From: Planctomycetaceae bacterium
GTDB taxonomy: Bacteria > Planctomycetota > Planctomycetia > Pirellulales > UBA1268
NCBI GenBank assembly: GCA_009691925.1
Contig: SIAG01000081.1
Location: 1 to 12,173, forward strand
Reading direction: 5' to 3'
DNA: 12,173 bases
Part shown: piece by piece, positions 1 through 6,461 of the stretch
How positions within the stretch are numbered: position 1 is the stretch's first letter
How the letters are laid out: each line of letters starts with the position of its first letter
The notes under the pieces: generated by a model
What the model was told of the DNA's origin: nothing
The model's input: the letters and a program-made list of their open reading frames with translations, nothing else
Databases searched by the model: none
Program-made: the position numbers and the translations under genes

Positions 1-176
1 GGCCCGGCGGAGCGAGGCTCTGCCAGAGAAGCAGGGCGTCGGAAGCCCCGGGGCTGGCGGTGAGAAACCGACGGGATTCGAGGGATTCGACGGAGCAGGC
101 ATCGCGCCGGTGGCTGAGTTTTCGGCGAAGCCCCCTATTCCCCCCCCCCTTGCCCGAATCGACGTTGTTGCGACAT
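1..176 (-). CDS. N-terminus of an LEPR-XLL-type exported/surface protein, partial, frame interrupted at a G10 tract
   Basis: The gene runs off the left edge and only about the first 58 codons are visible. An ATG at 174-176 follows a good ribosome-binding site (AGGGAG on the minus strand, 183-188, six bases away) and gives MSQQRRFGQGGG. A run of ten G (140-149) then shifts the frame. In the frame one base later the sequence is basic (NRGLRRKLSHRRD) followed by SVESLESRRFLTAS. This matches the L-E-x-R-x-x-L motif found near the N-terminus of many large planctomycete secreted proteins. That frame has no ATG, GTG or TTG between its preceding stop (about 229-231) and the motif, so one G too many, by sequencing error or real slippage, explains both halves. 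The ATG frame itself is also open to the edge, so a different protein read without a shift cannot be excluded. The family role, export and cell-surface display, is known only in general terms, and the body of this protein is not visible. Confidence 0.55.
140..149. repeat. Homopolymer of ten C (G10 on the coding strand)
   Basis: Ten consecutive C residues on the plus strand lie between a well-placed ATG with ribosome-binding site (174-188) and the LEPR-like motif (about 67-93) of the minus-strand gene. Nine G would put the ATG in frame with the motif; ten do not. Such tracts are prone to polymerase slippage and to sequencing error. Confidence 0.9.
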
Positions 177-362
177 GGATCACTCCCTGACGAGGTGTAA
201 CGGCTGAAACAAGCATGGTGGAGCGCAGATCAGACGCACGAAGCGTGCCTGCCCCCCAACTCAAGGCAGGATATGCCATCGCTCGGAAGGCGTCAAGAAA
301 TCGGCGTGCGCGTTCGCCTCGATTGTCTGCCCCGTGCTCGCGCTCGTCGCGACGCATGAGCA
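177..362. other. Intergenic region between the S9 peptidase and the LEPR-type gene, with two inverted repeats
   Basis: These 186 bases should hold the 3' end of the peptidase transcript and the leader of the LEPR-type gene. Two small hairpins are visible: GCACG/CGTGC (236-240 and 244-248, three-base loop) and CCTGCC/GGCAGG (248-253 and 265-270, eleven-base loop). Neither is followed by a T-rich tract on the minus strand, so neither is a convincing rho-independent terminator. The AGGGAG ribosome-binding site at 183-188 serves the downstream gene. No promoter hexamers are clear. Plus-strand open frames here look like chance GC-rich frames. Confidence 0.35.
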
Positions 363-2453
363 TCATTTCGCCGGCGGAGTGGCGGGAGGGACGGGCGTCG
401 CGGGAGGCACGGCCGGCTTGCCGAGGAGATGGCGCTCGAACCAGGCGAGATCCCATTCCATCTTCGCGCGGCGGTGGTTTTGCTTGACAAGCCCGTGGCC
501 GGCGCCGGGATAGACGACCAGCTCCGTGGGAACGTTGAGATAGGTCTTGAGGGCCCGGTACATCGCCCGGGCATGGGCCGCCGGGACGCGGGCGTCGAGC
601 TCACCGACATGGAAGAGCGTCGGGGTCTTTACCCGGTCGAGCGCATACATCGGCGAGGCGGCCCGGTAGGCGTCGGGCTCGGCCCACGGGAGCTTGCCCC
701 CCATGAAGTTGACGACGTGGCCGGGGGTGTCCTCGGTGCCCCACTGGATCACCTGATCGACGACGCCAGCGCCACTGCTGGCGGCCTTGAAGCGGTCGCT
801 CGCCGCTACGAGGCAGTTGGTGAGATAGCCGCCGTTGCTCCACCCCATTACGCCGATCCGGTCGGGATCGGCGATGCCGGAAGCGACCATCGCGTCGACC
901 CCGGCGAGGATGTCGGCGACCTCGATGTCGTTTTCGCGGCCGACGAGCTCCTCGAGGAAATCGTCGCCATAGCCGGTCGAGCCGCGGTAGTTCGGCGAGA
1001 GCAGCGCGTAGCCCTTGGCGGGGAGGAGGACGCGGCCGTAGATCCAGAACTGGAATTGGAGGAGCGACGAGCCGGTCGGCCCGCCATGGATCTCCACCAC
1101 CAGCGGCAACCGCTCCCCTGGCTTGGCGTCGGGGGGAAGCTCGAGCACCCCTTCGACCTCACGGCCGTCGGGAGCGCGCCATTGCACGAGCGAAATTGTC
1201 GGGAGCTTCCAGCCATCGACCTGGGGATTGAGCTTCGTGAGCCGATTCTTCGCTCCGTCGCCCCCCACGAGATAGAGATCGGGGGGATCGGTGAGCGTGG
1301 CATCGATGATGCCGAGCTGACCATCGGCGGCAATCGAGAAGGCTGCGACGGCGTGGTCGCCGGGGGTGAGGGGGTGGTCGGCCCCCTGGCGGCCGTCACG
1401 GAGGCCGGCGATTGTATGGACGCGGGCTCGGGCGCGCTGTTCGCCGATGAAGCACAGCTCGTCGGCACCGCGCCAGGCGAGCGTTGCCCCGAGCACGCTC
1501 ACCCCGGCGGGGCGGCGCAGCTCCCACACGCTCCCCTGCGCGCCGCTCCACTGGCAGGCGTAGATCCGGCAGGGGTGGCCGTCAAACTCGACCGCGAAGG
1601 CGAGCCTGCCGTCGGCCGACCAGCAGGGGCTCTCGATCCAACCGAACGGAGAGGGATGGCCGTCGCGCCAGCCGGCCGCCGTCACCACCTCGATTGTGCG
1701 TGTGGCCGCATGCCAGACGTCGATCCGCGACCAGCCCTCGAGGTGGAGGAGCTCGTCGTCGGGGGTCGTCACCATCGCGATCCGCGCTTGGTCGGGCGCG
1801 ACGCGCAGCGCCGTTACGACGCGTTTCTCGTCGACGAGCTTCTCCGCTCTCCAGCTCTCCAGATCGAGGCGCCACACCTGCGTGAACTTCGTCACGCCAT
1901 GGCCGTATTCAATTTCTTTGTGGCGGGTCCGCAGATCCTTCCACTCGTCGTCGGTCCCCTCGGCGACGACGGTGTAGTAGAGGGCCCGGCCATCGGCGGA
2001 GAGCTCAGCGCGACCAATCCCTTCCTTGACGCGCGTCACCGCCATCAGCCCCGAGCCATCCGCTGCGATCCGCCACACCTGCGTCTTGCCATCGTGGGGC
2101 GGGGCATCGTCACCGGGGCGGCGGACGTTGGCCGTGAAGTAAAGAAACCGGCTGTCGGGGCTCCACTGCGGGGCAGCCTCCTCGGCCCGGTCAAACGTCA
2201 GCCTCTGCCGGGCCTTCGTGGCCACGTCGACGATCCACAGATCGGCATTCCGCGTGTCGTCCGCCCCTTCCCAACGCTGCTCGATGTAGGCGACGCTCGC
2301 GCCGTCCGGCGACACCGCAAGCGCTGAGACGGTACCGAGGGTGAAATAGTCGTCGACGCCGATCTCGTGGGTGCGGGGGAGCTGGGCGGCGGCGGAGCCG
2401 GAGAGGAGCAGCGAGGCGAAGAGCACGAAGCAGACGGCACGCAGGCATGGCAT
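363..2453 (-). CDS. Exported S9-family (prolyl oligopeptidase-like) serine peptidase
   Basis: A 696-aa alpha/beta-hydrolase peptidase expected to cleave short peptides, possibly as an acylaminoacyl- or dipeptidyl-peptidase. Residues 1-24 form a signal peptide with a hydrophobic core ending SAAAQ, so the enzyme is probably periplasmic or lipid-free secreted. Residues about 30-410 carry repeated WD40/beta-propeller-like signatures (LAVSPDG, PQWSPDSR, CWSADGR). The catalytic domain follows: HGGP oxyanion motif (456-459), NYRGSTGYG (488-496), nucleophile Ser539 in GWSNGGY, likely Asp620 in GELDARVP and His653 in GAGHG. All three catalytic residues are present and the length is normal for S9. The C-terminus is a short Pro-rich tail. 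The ATG at 2451-2453 is preceded by GGAGA about eight bases away. It lies 75 bases after the oxidase gene on the same strand. Substrate preference cannot be read from sequence. Confidence 0.9.
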   Translation of the reverse strand: MPCLRAVCFVLFASLLLSGSAAAQLPRTHEIGVDDYFTLGTVSALAVSPDGASVAYIEQRWEGADDTRNADLWIVDVATKARQRLTFDRAEEAAPQWSPDSRFLYFTANVRRPGDDAPPHDGKTQVWRIAADGSGLMAVTRVKEGIGRAELSADGRALYYTVVAEGTDDEWKDLRTRHKEIEYGHGVTKFTQVWRLDLESWRAEKLVDEKRVVTALRVAPDQARIAMVTTPDDELLHLEGWSRIDVWHAATRTIEVVTAAGWRDGHPSPFGWIESPCWSADGRLAFAVEFDGHPCRIYACQWSGAQGSVWELRRPAGVSVLGATLAWRGADELCFIGEQRARARVHTIAGLRDGRQGADHPLTPGDHAVAAFSIAADGQLGIIDATLTDPPDLYLVGGDGAKNRLTKLNPQVDGWKLPTISLVQWRAPDGREVEGVLELPPDAKPGERLPLVVEIHGGPTGSSLLQFQFWIYGRVLLPAKGYALLSPNYRGSTGYGDDFLEELVGRENDIEVADILAGVDAMVASGIADPDRIGVMGWSNGGYLTNCLVAASDRFKAASSGAGVVDQVIQWGTEDTPGHVVNFMGGKLPWAEPDAYRAASPMYALDRVKTPTLFHVGELDARVPAAHARAMYRALKTYLNVPTELVVYPGAGHGLVKQNHRRAKMEWDLAWFERHLLGKPAVPPATPVPPATPPAK

Positions 2454-2490
2454 GGGAGCGTCTCCGGCGGAAGGGGAGGGGATCGCCGCG

Positions 2491-2496
2491 ATAATA
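2491..2496 (-). promoter_or_regulatory. Weak -10-like hexamer upstream of the S9 peptidase
   Basis: The minus strand reads TATTAT about 37 bases before the peptidase ATG, in an otherwise GC-rich 75-base gap. It matches five of six bases of the sigma-70 -10 consensus. No recognisable -35 hexamer sits 16-18 bases further upstream, so this is only a candidate for an internal promoter between the oxidase and peptidase genes. Confidence 0.2.
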
Positions 2497-2528
2497 CGCT
2501 TTTCCGGGCCGTGGGCCGCGAGCGCCCG

Positions 2529-3695
2529 CTACCCGGCGAATCGGCTCGGGGCGAGGAAACCAATCGGCTGCGACGTCGAGCCATCGAGGGCGAGGTCGGC
2601 CAGGATCGAGCCGACGACGCTCGCGAACTTAAATCCATGCCCCGAAAACCCGGCCGCGATCGCCACGCGGGAGTGCTGCGGATGGAGACCGATGAGGAAG
2701 TGGGCGTCGGGGGTCATCGTGTAGAGGCAGGCGGCATGGTGGACGAGGTCGCTGCCGAGGGCCGGCAGTCGGGCCCGCGCCACCGCGGCCACGCGTGCTG
2801 CCTCGGCCCGGTCGAGCGAGCGGTCGAGCGCCAGCGGATCGGCGACGGGGGTGCCGCCGGTGTGCTCGGCGATCTTCACGCCGCGGTCATCGAGCGCCGG
2901 AAAGCCGTAATAAAAGCCAGCGGGGGTGTCGAACGCGAAGCAGGGGAGGCCGGTCCCCGGCTCATGCCAGGCCGCGAACGTGGCGCGATGCTCCGCCGGG
3001 GGGCGATACCAGCAGAGCGTTTTCTTGAGCACCACAAGCGGCACCGACGGGAGCTCGAGGAGCTCGGCCGCCCAGGCTCCCGGCGTGATCACGAGGCGAT
3101 CGGCGTGAAACGTCCCCTGGTCGGTGTCGACCGCTACGCCCCTGGCCCCGGCATGCCAGCGGTGGATGGCGACGCCCTCCTCGAAGCGGGCCCCGTGACG
3201 CTTGCCGACCTCGGCGTGGGCCTGAATACAGGCCTCGACAAGGAGATAGCCGGCCGCCGGCTCCCAGACGGCGAGAAAATTGTCGTCGAGCGCGAAGGCC
3301 GGCCAGCGTTGCTTGGCCTCACGGGCCGCGAGCCGCTCAACCGGAAGGCGATGGATGGCGGCGGCGTGGAGGGCGCCGGCGACCGCCTCGCCGTTTTCGG
3401 GGCCGGCCAGCAGCAGCCCCGACTGGACCAGGAGCCTCGTTCCCGTCGCCTCCTCGAGCCCGCGCCACAGCCGATAGGCCTCGAGGAGCAAGGGCACGTA
3501 GTCGGGATGCTCGAAGTAGGCTTGGCGGATGAGCCGTGTTTGGCCGTGGGAGCTGCCCCGATCATGGGCGAGGGGGAATCGGTCGAGCCCGATCACCGTC
3601 GCGCCCCGCGCGGCCAGATGCGCACAGGCCGCAGTTCCCATCCCGCCGGTTCCGAGGACGATAATGTCGGCGGTGGCGGCCGTCGCGGGGGGCAT
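2529..3695 (-). CDS. FAD-dependent amine oxidase of the sarcosine / N-methyl-tryptophan oxidase family
   Basis: A 388-aa cytoplasmic flavoenzyme of the DAO/MSOX group, which oxidises secondary amino acids such as sarcosine or N-methyl-tryptophan to the amino acid, formaldehyde and H2O2. The N-terminal dinucleotide fold is intact (GTGGMG, residues 15-20), followed by the family-typical SSHGQTRLIR (48-57). Cys323 in ACLYTMTPD aligns with the cysteine that covalently binds FAD in MSOX/MTOX, and Lys356 in GHGFKF with their active-site lysine. The length matches the family. An in-frame TTG at 3714-3716 would add seven residues, but its AGGAG lies only three bases away. The ATG at 3693-3695 puts the FAD fold at the usual distance from the N-terminus, so it is preferred. 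It follows the 744-aa gene and precedes the S9 peptidase on one strand. The exact substrate is undetermined: it could be sarcosine, N-methyl-tryptophan, pipecolate or another N-methyl amino acid. Confidence 0.88.
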   Translation of the reverse strand: MPPATAATADIIVLGTGGMGTAACAHLAARGATVIGLDRFPLAHDRGSSHGQTRLIRQAYFEHPDYVPLLLEAYRLWRGLEEATGTRLLVQSGLLLAGPENGEAVAGALHAAAIHRLPVERLAAREAKQRWPAFALDDNFLAVWEPAAGYLLVEACIQAHAEVGKRHGARFEEGVAIHRWHAGARGVAVDTDQGTFHADRLVITPGAWAAELLELPSVPLVVLKKTLCWYRPPAEHRATFAAWHEPGTGLPCFAFDTPAGFYYGFPALDDRGVKIAEHTGGTPVADPLALDRSLDRAEAARVAAVARARLPALGSDLVHHAACLYTMTPDAHFLIGLHPQHSRVAIAAGFSGHGFKFASVVGSILADLALDGSTSQPIGFLAPSRFAG

Positions 3696-3769
3696 GTCGG
3701 TTATTCCGCGCTTCAATCGCTCCTGTTCACCGGCGGGCGCAGCTCACACGCCCTCGGCCCGTTCCTACC

Positions 3770-6004
3770 TCACTCGGCCCCGGCGTCGACTGGCTCCGGG
3801 GGGGCCTCGACAGCAGGCTCGACAGCAGGCTCGACAGCAGGCTCGACAGCAGGCTCGACAGCAGGCTCGACAGCAGGCTCGACAGCAGGCTCGACAGCAG
3901 GCTCTGCGGTGGCAGCGGGGTTTCCCGCCCCCTTCCAGAGCGAGGCCCCGACGAACATCCATCCCTCCGGCACAGTTTGCATCGTCATCCCCGCCGTACC
4001 GAAGTAGCGGCGGATGACGTCAAACTCCGGCAGCGTCGTTCCGTCGAGGCGTGGCTTCCGCGGTTCCTTCGACTTCTTTCCCGCCAGGCCCGCCCCCGGC
4101 TCGTCGCGGGCGATCAGAAGGGCGTTGGCGAGCCGGCCGGCGAGGCTTTTGTTCTCGGGTCCCAAGCCGGTCCGCAGGAGCTCGTAGGTCGGTCGCACCA
4201 TTTGCTCGGTTCGTGCGAACGTGCGCAAGGCGACATCCCCAGGCAGCAGCCCCTTGAGCTGCTCGACGGCCTCGTTGTAGTCGGCTTCCTGGGCAAACGG
4301 CGGCGCCTTCCCTTCGAGGACCTTCTGGAGGAAGTCGAGATGAGAGGCAATCAGAATCTGGCCGTGGGCGACCGCCACGGCGGCATTGGGGAAGGCGGCC
4401 GCATCAGGATCTCCCCCAAGGGCCCCGCGGGGCCGGTCGTCATCCTGGTCTTCGCGGGCCCGGACGCGCGTCGCCCCGCGGATGGCCTTGCCGGGCTCGT
4501 CGGGAACCGTCTCCCAGATCACGTGGCCGCCGAAATCGATCTTCCGGGTCTTCGCTTCGGTCGACATGCTCCGGGCAATCGTCGCGGCAACCGTCTCCGG
4601 ATCGTCGGCGGTGATCGCGATCAGCATCCGCTCGCAGTCGGGGCCGAAGGGAAGGACATGGTCACCGGTGATCATCACGGCGCTGCCAAGATGGCGGATC
4701 AGGTCGTTTTCGACGTCGATCTGCGGGCCATCGGGATCTTCTTTCAGGCTCGAAATCACGTCGTCGAACACCCCCGGTTCACCGATGACGTCGTCGACGA
4801 GCGGCTCGAGCGCCCGGAAGACCTTGGGGAGATCCCAGTGGAGGCCGAGCCAGCTGGCGGCATCCCCCGGCACCCACGGCGCTGGGGTGAGCGATGACGC
4901 ATTGGGGAACTCGAGGATCTGGGCCGCCTTTTCGTAGCGTTCCTTTCCGCCGGCCACCGTCGGCGGAGCATAGATGAGCGTATTGTGGCGGAGGTCGACG
5001 TCTCCCACGCCATAAAACACGATCCCCCCGGCTCCCTTAATGCAATCGAAGCCGTTGCGGCGGGCCATCTCGACGTAGTCTGTCGGCTTCCGCTTCGAGG
5101 CCTTCTTCGGCGCGGGGCGGCTCTTCTGCCGGGCCTGGGCGAGGGCGAGCGGATCGATGAACCAGCGTCCCGTCGCCGCGCCTTCCGGAACCGTTTCAGC
5201 GCATTTCCGCAGCACTTCGCGGAACGGTTCGAGTGATCCCAGCGAGTCCTGACGCCCCCTGGCGAGCGCGGGAAGGAGGGCGACGACTGCCTCGGCGCTG
5301 GTGCCGGCGACGATCGCTCCCGGCTTTGACGCATAGGCGAGCCGGCGCGGGGGGGCCGGCTCCATGGCCGGCGGCTGACCTTCACGCGGCGGGAGCGGCG
5401 GCAGTTCGAAGGCCGAGATCCCTTCGGGGGCGGCGAGCTTCTTCGCCCCTCGGTCGGTGAGTCGCTTGAAGACCGTTTCGAGGGTCGCGGGAACGTCGTC
5501 GTCATGGCCGGTGGTGTCAACCAACAGCAGCCCGGCGAGGGTTCCGTCGGCCTGCTCGACCGCCGCCACCGCCGATTCGCCGCCACTGACGCGTGAGAGC
5601 TCCTGCGGTGTGATCCCGAAACCCATCCGATCGCCAGCGATACTCGAACGCTGTTCGTCGAGGGCGTCGTAAAACTTCTGCATCGCCGGCTCGTCGAACA
5701 GCCTCCCCAGGGCGGAGCGGTCGAAGCGTTCGCGGAGGGCTGCGGCGTCGGGGGCACTGGCCCAGGCCCGGGTCGTTGCCGGCAGAACTTGCTCGCTGGG
5801 GGGAAAACCGGCCGCGTCAGCCGTGGAGATGGCCAACCACGCGGCCCACGAGAAACTCGCCAGCGCTACCAAGCTTGCGGCCTGGTTCCATGCCAGACGC
5901 CCGACCGATCGGTTCGCGGGCCTGTCGGCTCCCGGCCTCCGGCCCGAGGTGCCCGACACCGTCGCCGGCATCCCTGCCGCCACCATCCGCCTGCATCCTG
6001 CCAC
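3770..6004 (-). CDS. Large exported protein of unknown function with internal duplication and C-terminal EPAV repeats
   Basis: A 744-aa protein with no catalytic motif that I recognise. The start is GTG (6002-6004), supported by GAGGG five bases upstream (6010-6014); in-frame ATGs at codons 7 and 12 are weaker alternatives. Residues about 42-60 are hydrophobic, ending at TADA|AG, which suggests a signal peptide with a long basic leader or an N-terminal anchor. The opening of the mature part (LPATTRAWASAPDAAALRER, 74-93) resembles a planctomycete secreted-protein type that I know only as hypothetical. Two similar modules follow, about 140-290 and 437-610. Each has a hydrophobic strand, a segment that looks helical, a FELP/WETVP-like stretch, an AIVAG/ILIAS-like strand and a helix. 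The C-terminus is eight perfect EPAV units (701-732) and an acidic Pro-rich tail. It is the first gene of the leftmost minus-strand cluster. A structural or substrate-binding envelope role is only a guess. Confidence 0.8.
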   Translation of the reverse strand: MAGCRRMVAAGMPATVSGTSGRRPGADRPANRSVGRLAWNQAASLVALASFSWAAWLAISTADAAGFPPSEQVLPATTRAWASAPDAAALRERFDRSALGRLFDEPAMQKFYDALDEQRSSIAGDRMGFGITPQELSRVSGGESAVAAVEQADGTLAGLLLVDTTGHDDDVPATLETVFKRLTDRGAKKLAAPEGISAFELPPLPPREGQPPAMEPAPPRRLAYASKPGAIVAGTSAEAVVALLPALARGRQDSLGSLEPFREVLRKCAETVPEGAATGRWFIDPLALAQARQKSRPAPKKASKRKPTDYVEMARRNGFDCIKGAGGIVFYGVGDVDLRHNTLIYAPPTVAGGKERYEKAAQILEFPNASSLTPAPWVPGDAASWLGLHWDLPKVFRALEPLVDDVIGEPGVFDDVISSLKEDPDGPQIDVENDLIRHLGSAVMITGDHVLPFGPDCERMLIAITADDPETVAATIARSMSTEAKTRKIDFGGHVIWETVPDEPGKAIRGATRVRAREDQDDDRPRGALGGDPDAAAFPNAAVAVAHGQILIASHLDFLQKVLEGKAPPFAQEADYNEAVEQLKGLLPGDVALRTFARTEQMVRPTYELLRTGLGPENKSLAGRLANALLIARDEPGAGLAGKKSKEPRKPRLDGTTLPEFDVIRRYFGTAGMTMQTVPEGWMFVGASLWKGAGNPAATAEPAVEPAVEPAVEPAVEPAVEPAVEPAVEPAVEAPPEPVDAGAE
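3809..3904. repeat. Eight perfect tandem copies of a 12-bp unit encoding EPAV
   Basis: The unit gacagcaggctc is repeated eight times without a single mismatch. On the coding (minus) strand each copy is GAG CCT GCT GTC, encoding Glu-Pro-Ala-Val, at residues 701-732 of the 744-aa exported protein. The unit is a multiple of three, so changes in copy number preserve the frame. Identical codons in all copies indicate recent expansion or homogenisation. Confidence 0.97.
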
Positions 6005-6179
6005 GTGATCCCTCGCGTGTTCGTTGGAGCCAGCCCTCGTGCCTGCACTGACGATCCCCCGCGGGACGATTCCAGGCAGGTTCCCCGAGAGAAGCTTAAA
6101 GAAGAGAATTAAAATACCCGCTGACGGGGAATCCGGCCACAGCAGGAAGATCTGTGCCTCAATCAGGGGCCAACGCGAC
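6005..6179. other. Intergenic region between amidase remnant and the 744-aa gene
   Basis: These 175 bases separate two minus-strand transcription units. They contain the only clearly AT-rich stretch nearby (about 6091-6116), a weak terminator-like hairpin, and the GAGGG ribosome-binding site at 6010-6014 for the GTG start at 6004. A promoter for the 744-aa gene should lie here, but I see no convincing -35/-10 pair. Small plus-strand frames crossing the region show no recognisable protein. Confidence 0.4.
6108..6128 (-). terminator. Weak rho-independent terminator candidate after the ABC/amidase-remnant unit
   Basis: Read on the minus strand, CCCG-TCAG-CGGG (6128 down to 6117) forms a four-pair stem with a four-base loop, followed directly by TATTTTAATT. 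The position, about 50 bases past the stop of the amidase remnant, and the T-rich tail fit a terminator. The short stem makes it a weak one. Confidence 0.35.
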
Positions 6180-6461
6180 TCAACCTGGGGCGAGCTGTCG
6201 CCAGGCCATCGCCTCCTCGAGATCCCACGAGACCGAGAGCACGTCCGACTCGCGGAACATGCCGCCGATGAGTTGCACGCCGATCGGTAGGCCGTGTGGG
6301 GAGATCCCGGCCGGGATGCTTGCCGCCGGGAGGCCGACGAGGTTGACGACGGCGGTGAACGCGGCGAGGGTCGCCGCCCGGGCGAAGGCGTCGGTCGGTG
6401 GCAGCCCGGCCCAGGCCCCGATCGGTGGTGGCCCGACGGCGACGGGGCACCAGTGGCTCAA
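6180..6461 (-). pseudogene. C-terminal remnant of an amidase-signature (GatA-like) hydrolase
   Basis: This frame gives 93 codons matching only the last part of amidase-signature enzymes. It contains CPVAVGPPPIG, FTAVVNLVGLPAASIPAG and HGLPIGVQLIGGMF, then a final helix ending EEAMAWRQL, in family order. Full enzymes are about 450-550 aa, and the part with the catalytic Ser-cisSer-Lys residues (the GGSSGG region) is missing. Upstream of about 6461 the frame is only a shadow of the permease gene, so there is no hidden 5' part. The homology begins exactly at the permease stop. A TTG at 6459-6461 overlaps that TGA as TTGA, but no ribosome-binding site is evident, so translation by coupling is possible but unproven. 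Without its catalytic core it cannot be an active amidase. It is best read as the scar of a deletion or rearrangement that placed the ABC operon in front of an old amidase 3' end. Confidence 0.75.

Noticed and set aside
73..90. Nine-base direct repeat gggattcga as a regulatory iteron
   Set aside because: On the minus strand it encodes the VES-LES part of the LEPR-like motif, so it is explained by coding.
215..487. Plus-strand 90-codon frame starting in the gap before the peptidase 3' end
   Set aside because: No ribosome-binding site, Arg/Ser-rich composition, and half of it overlaps the real peptidase gene on the other strand.
429..2327. Long plus-strand open frame (632 codons) opposite the S9 peptidase
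   Set aside because: It is the exact antisense of a gene with a signal peptide and full catalytic triad. Its translation has no domain-like pattern; long antisense frames are expected at this GC content.
3696..3716. Upstream TTG start for the oxidase
   Set aside because: Its AGGAG is only three bases from the TTG, and the ATG at 3693-3695 gives the normal distance to the FAD-binding fold.
3809..3904. CRISPR-like array
   Set aside because: The units are contiguous 12-bp copies with no spacers and lie inside a reading frame as EPAV codons.
2367..4007. Plus-strand open frame (546 codons) across the oxidase gene and the EPAV repeat
   Set aside because: It is antisense to the oxidase, runs through an intergenic gap and reads the 12-bp repeat as TAGS units. 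No recognisable motif or start signal.
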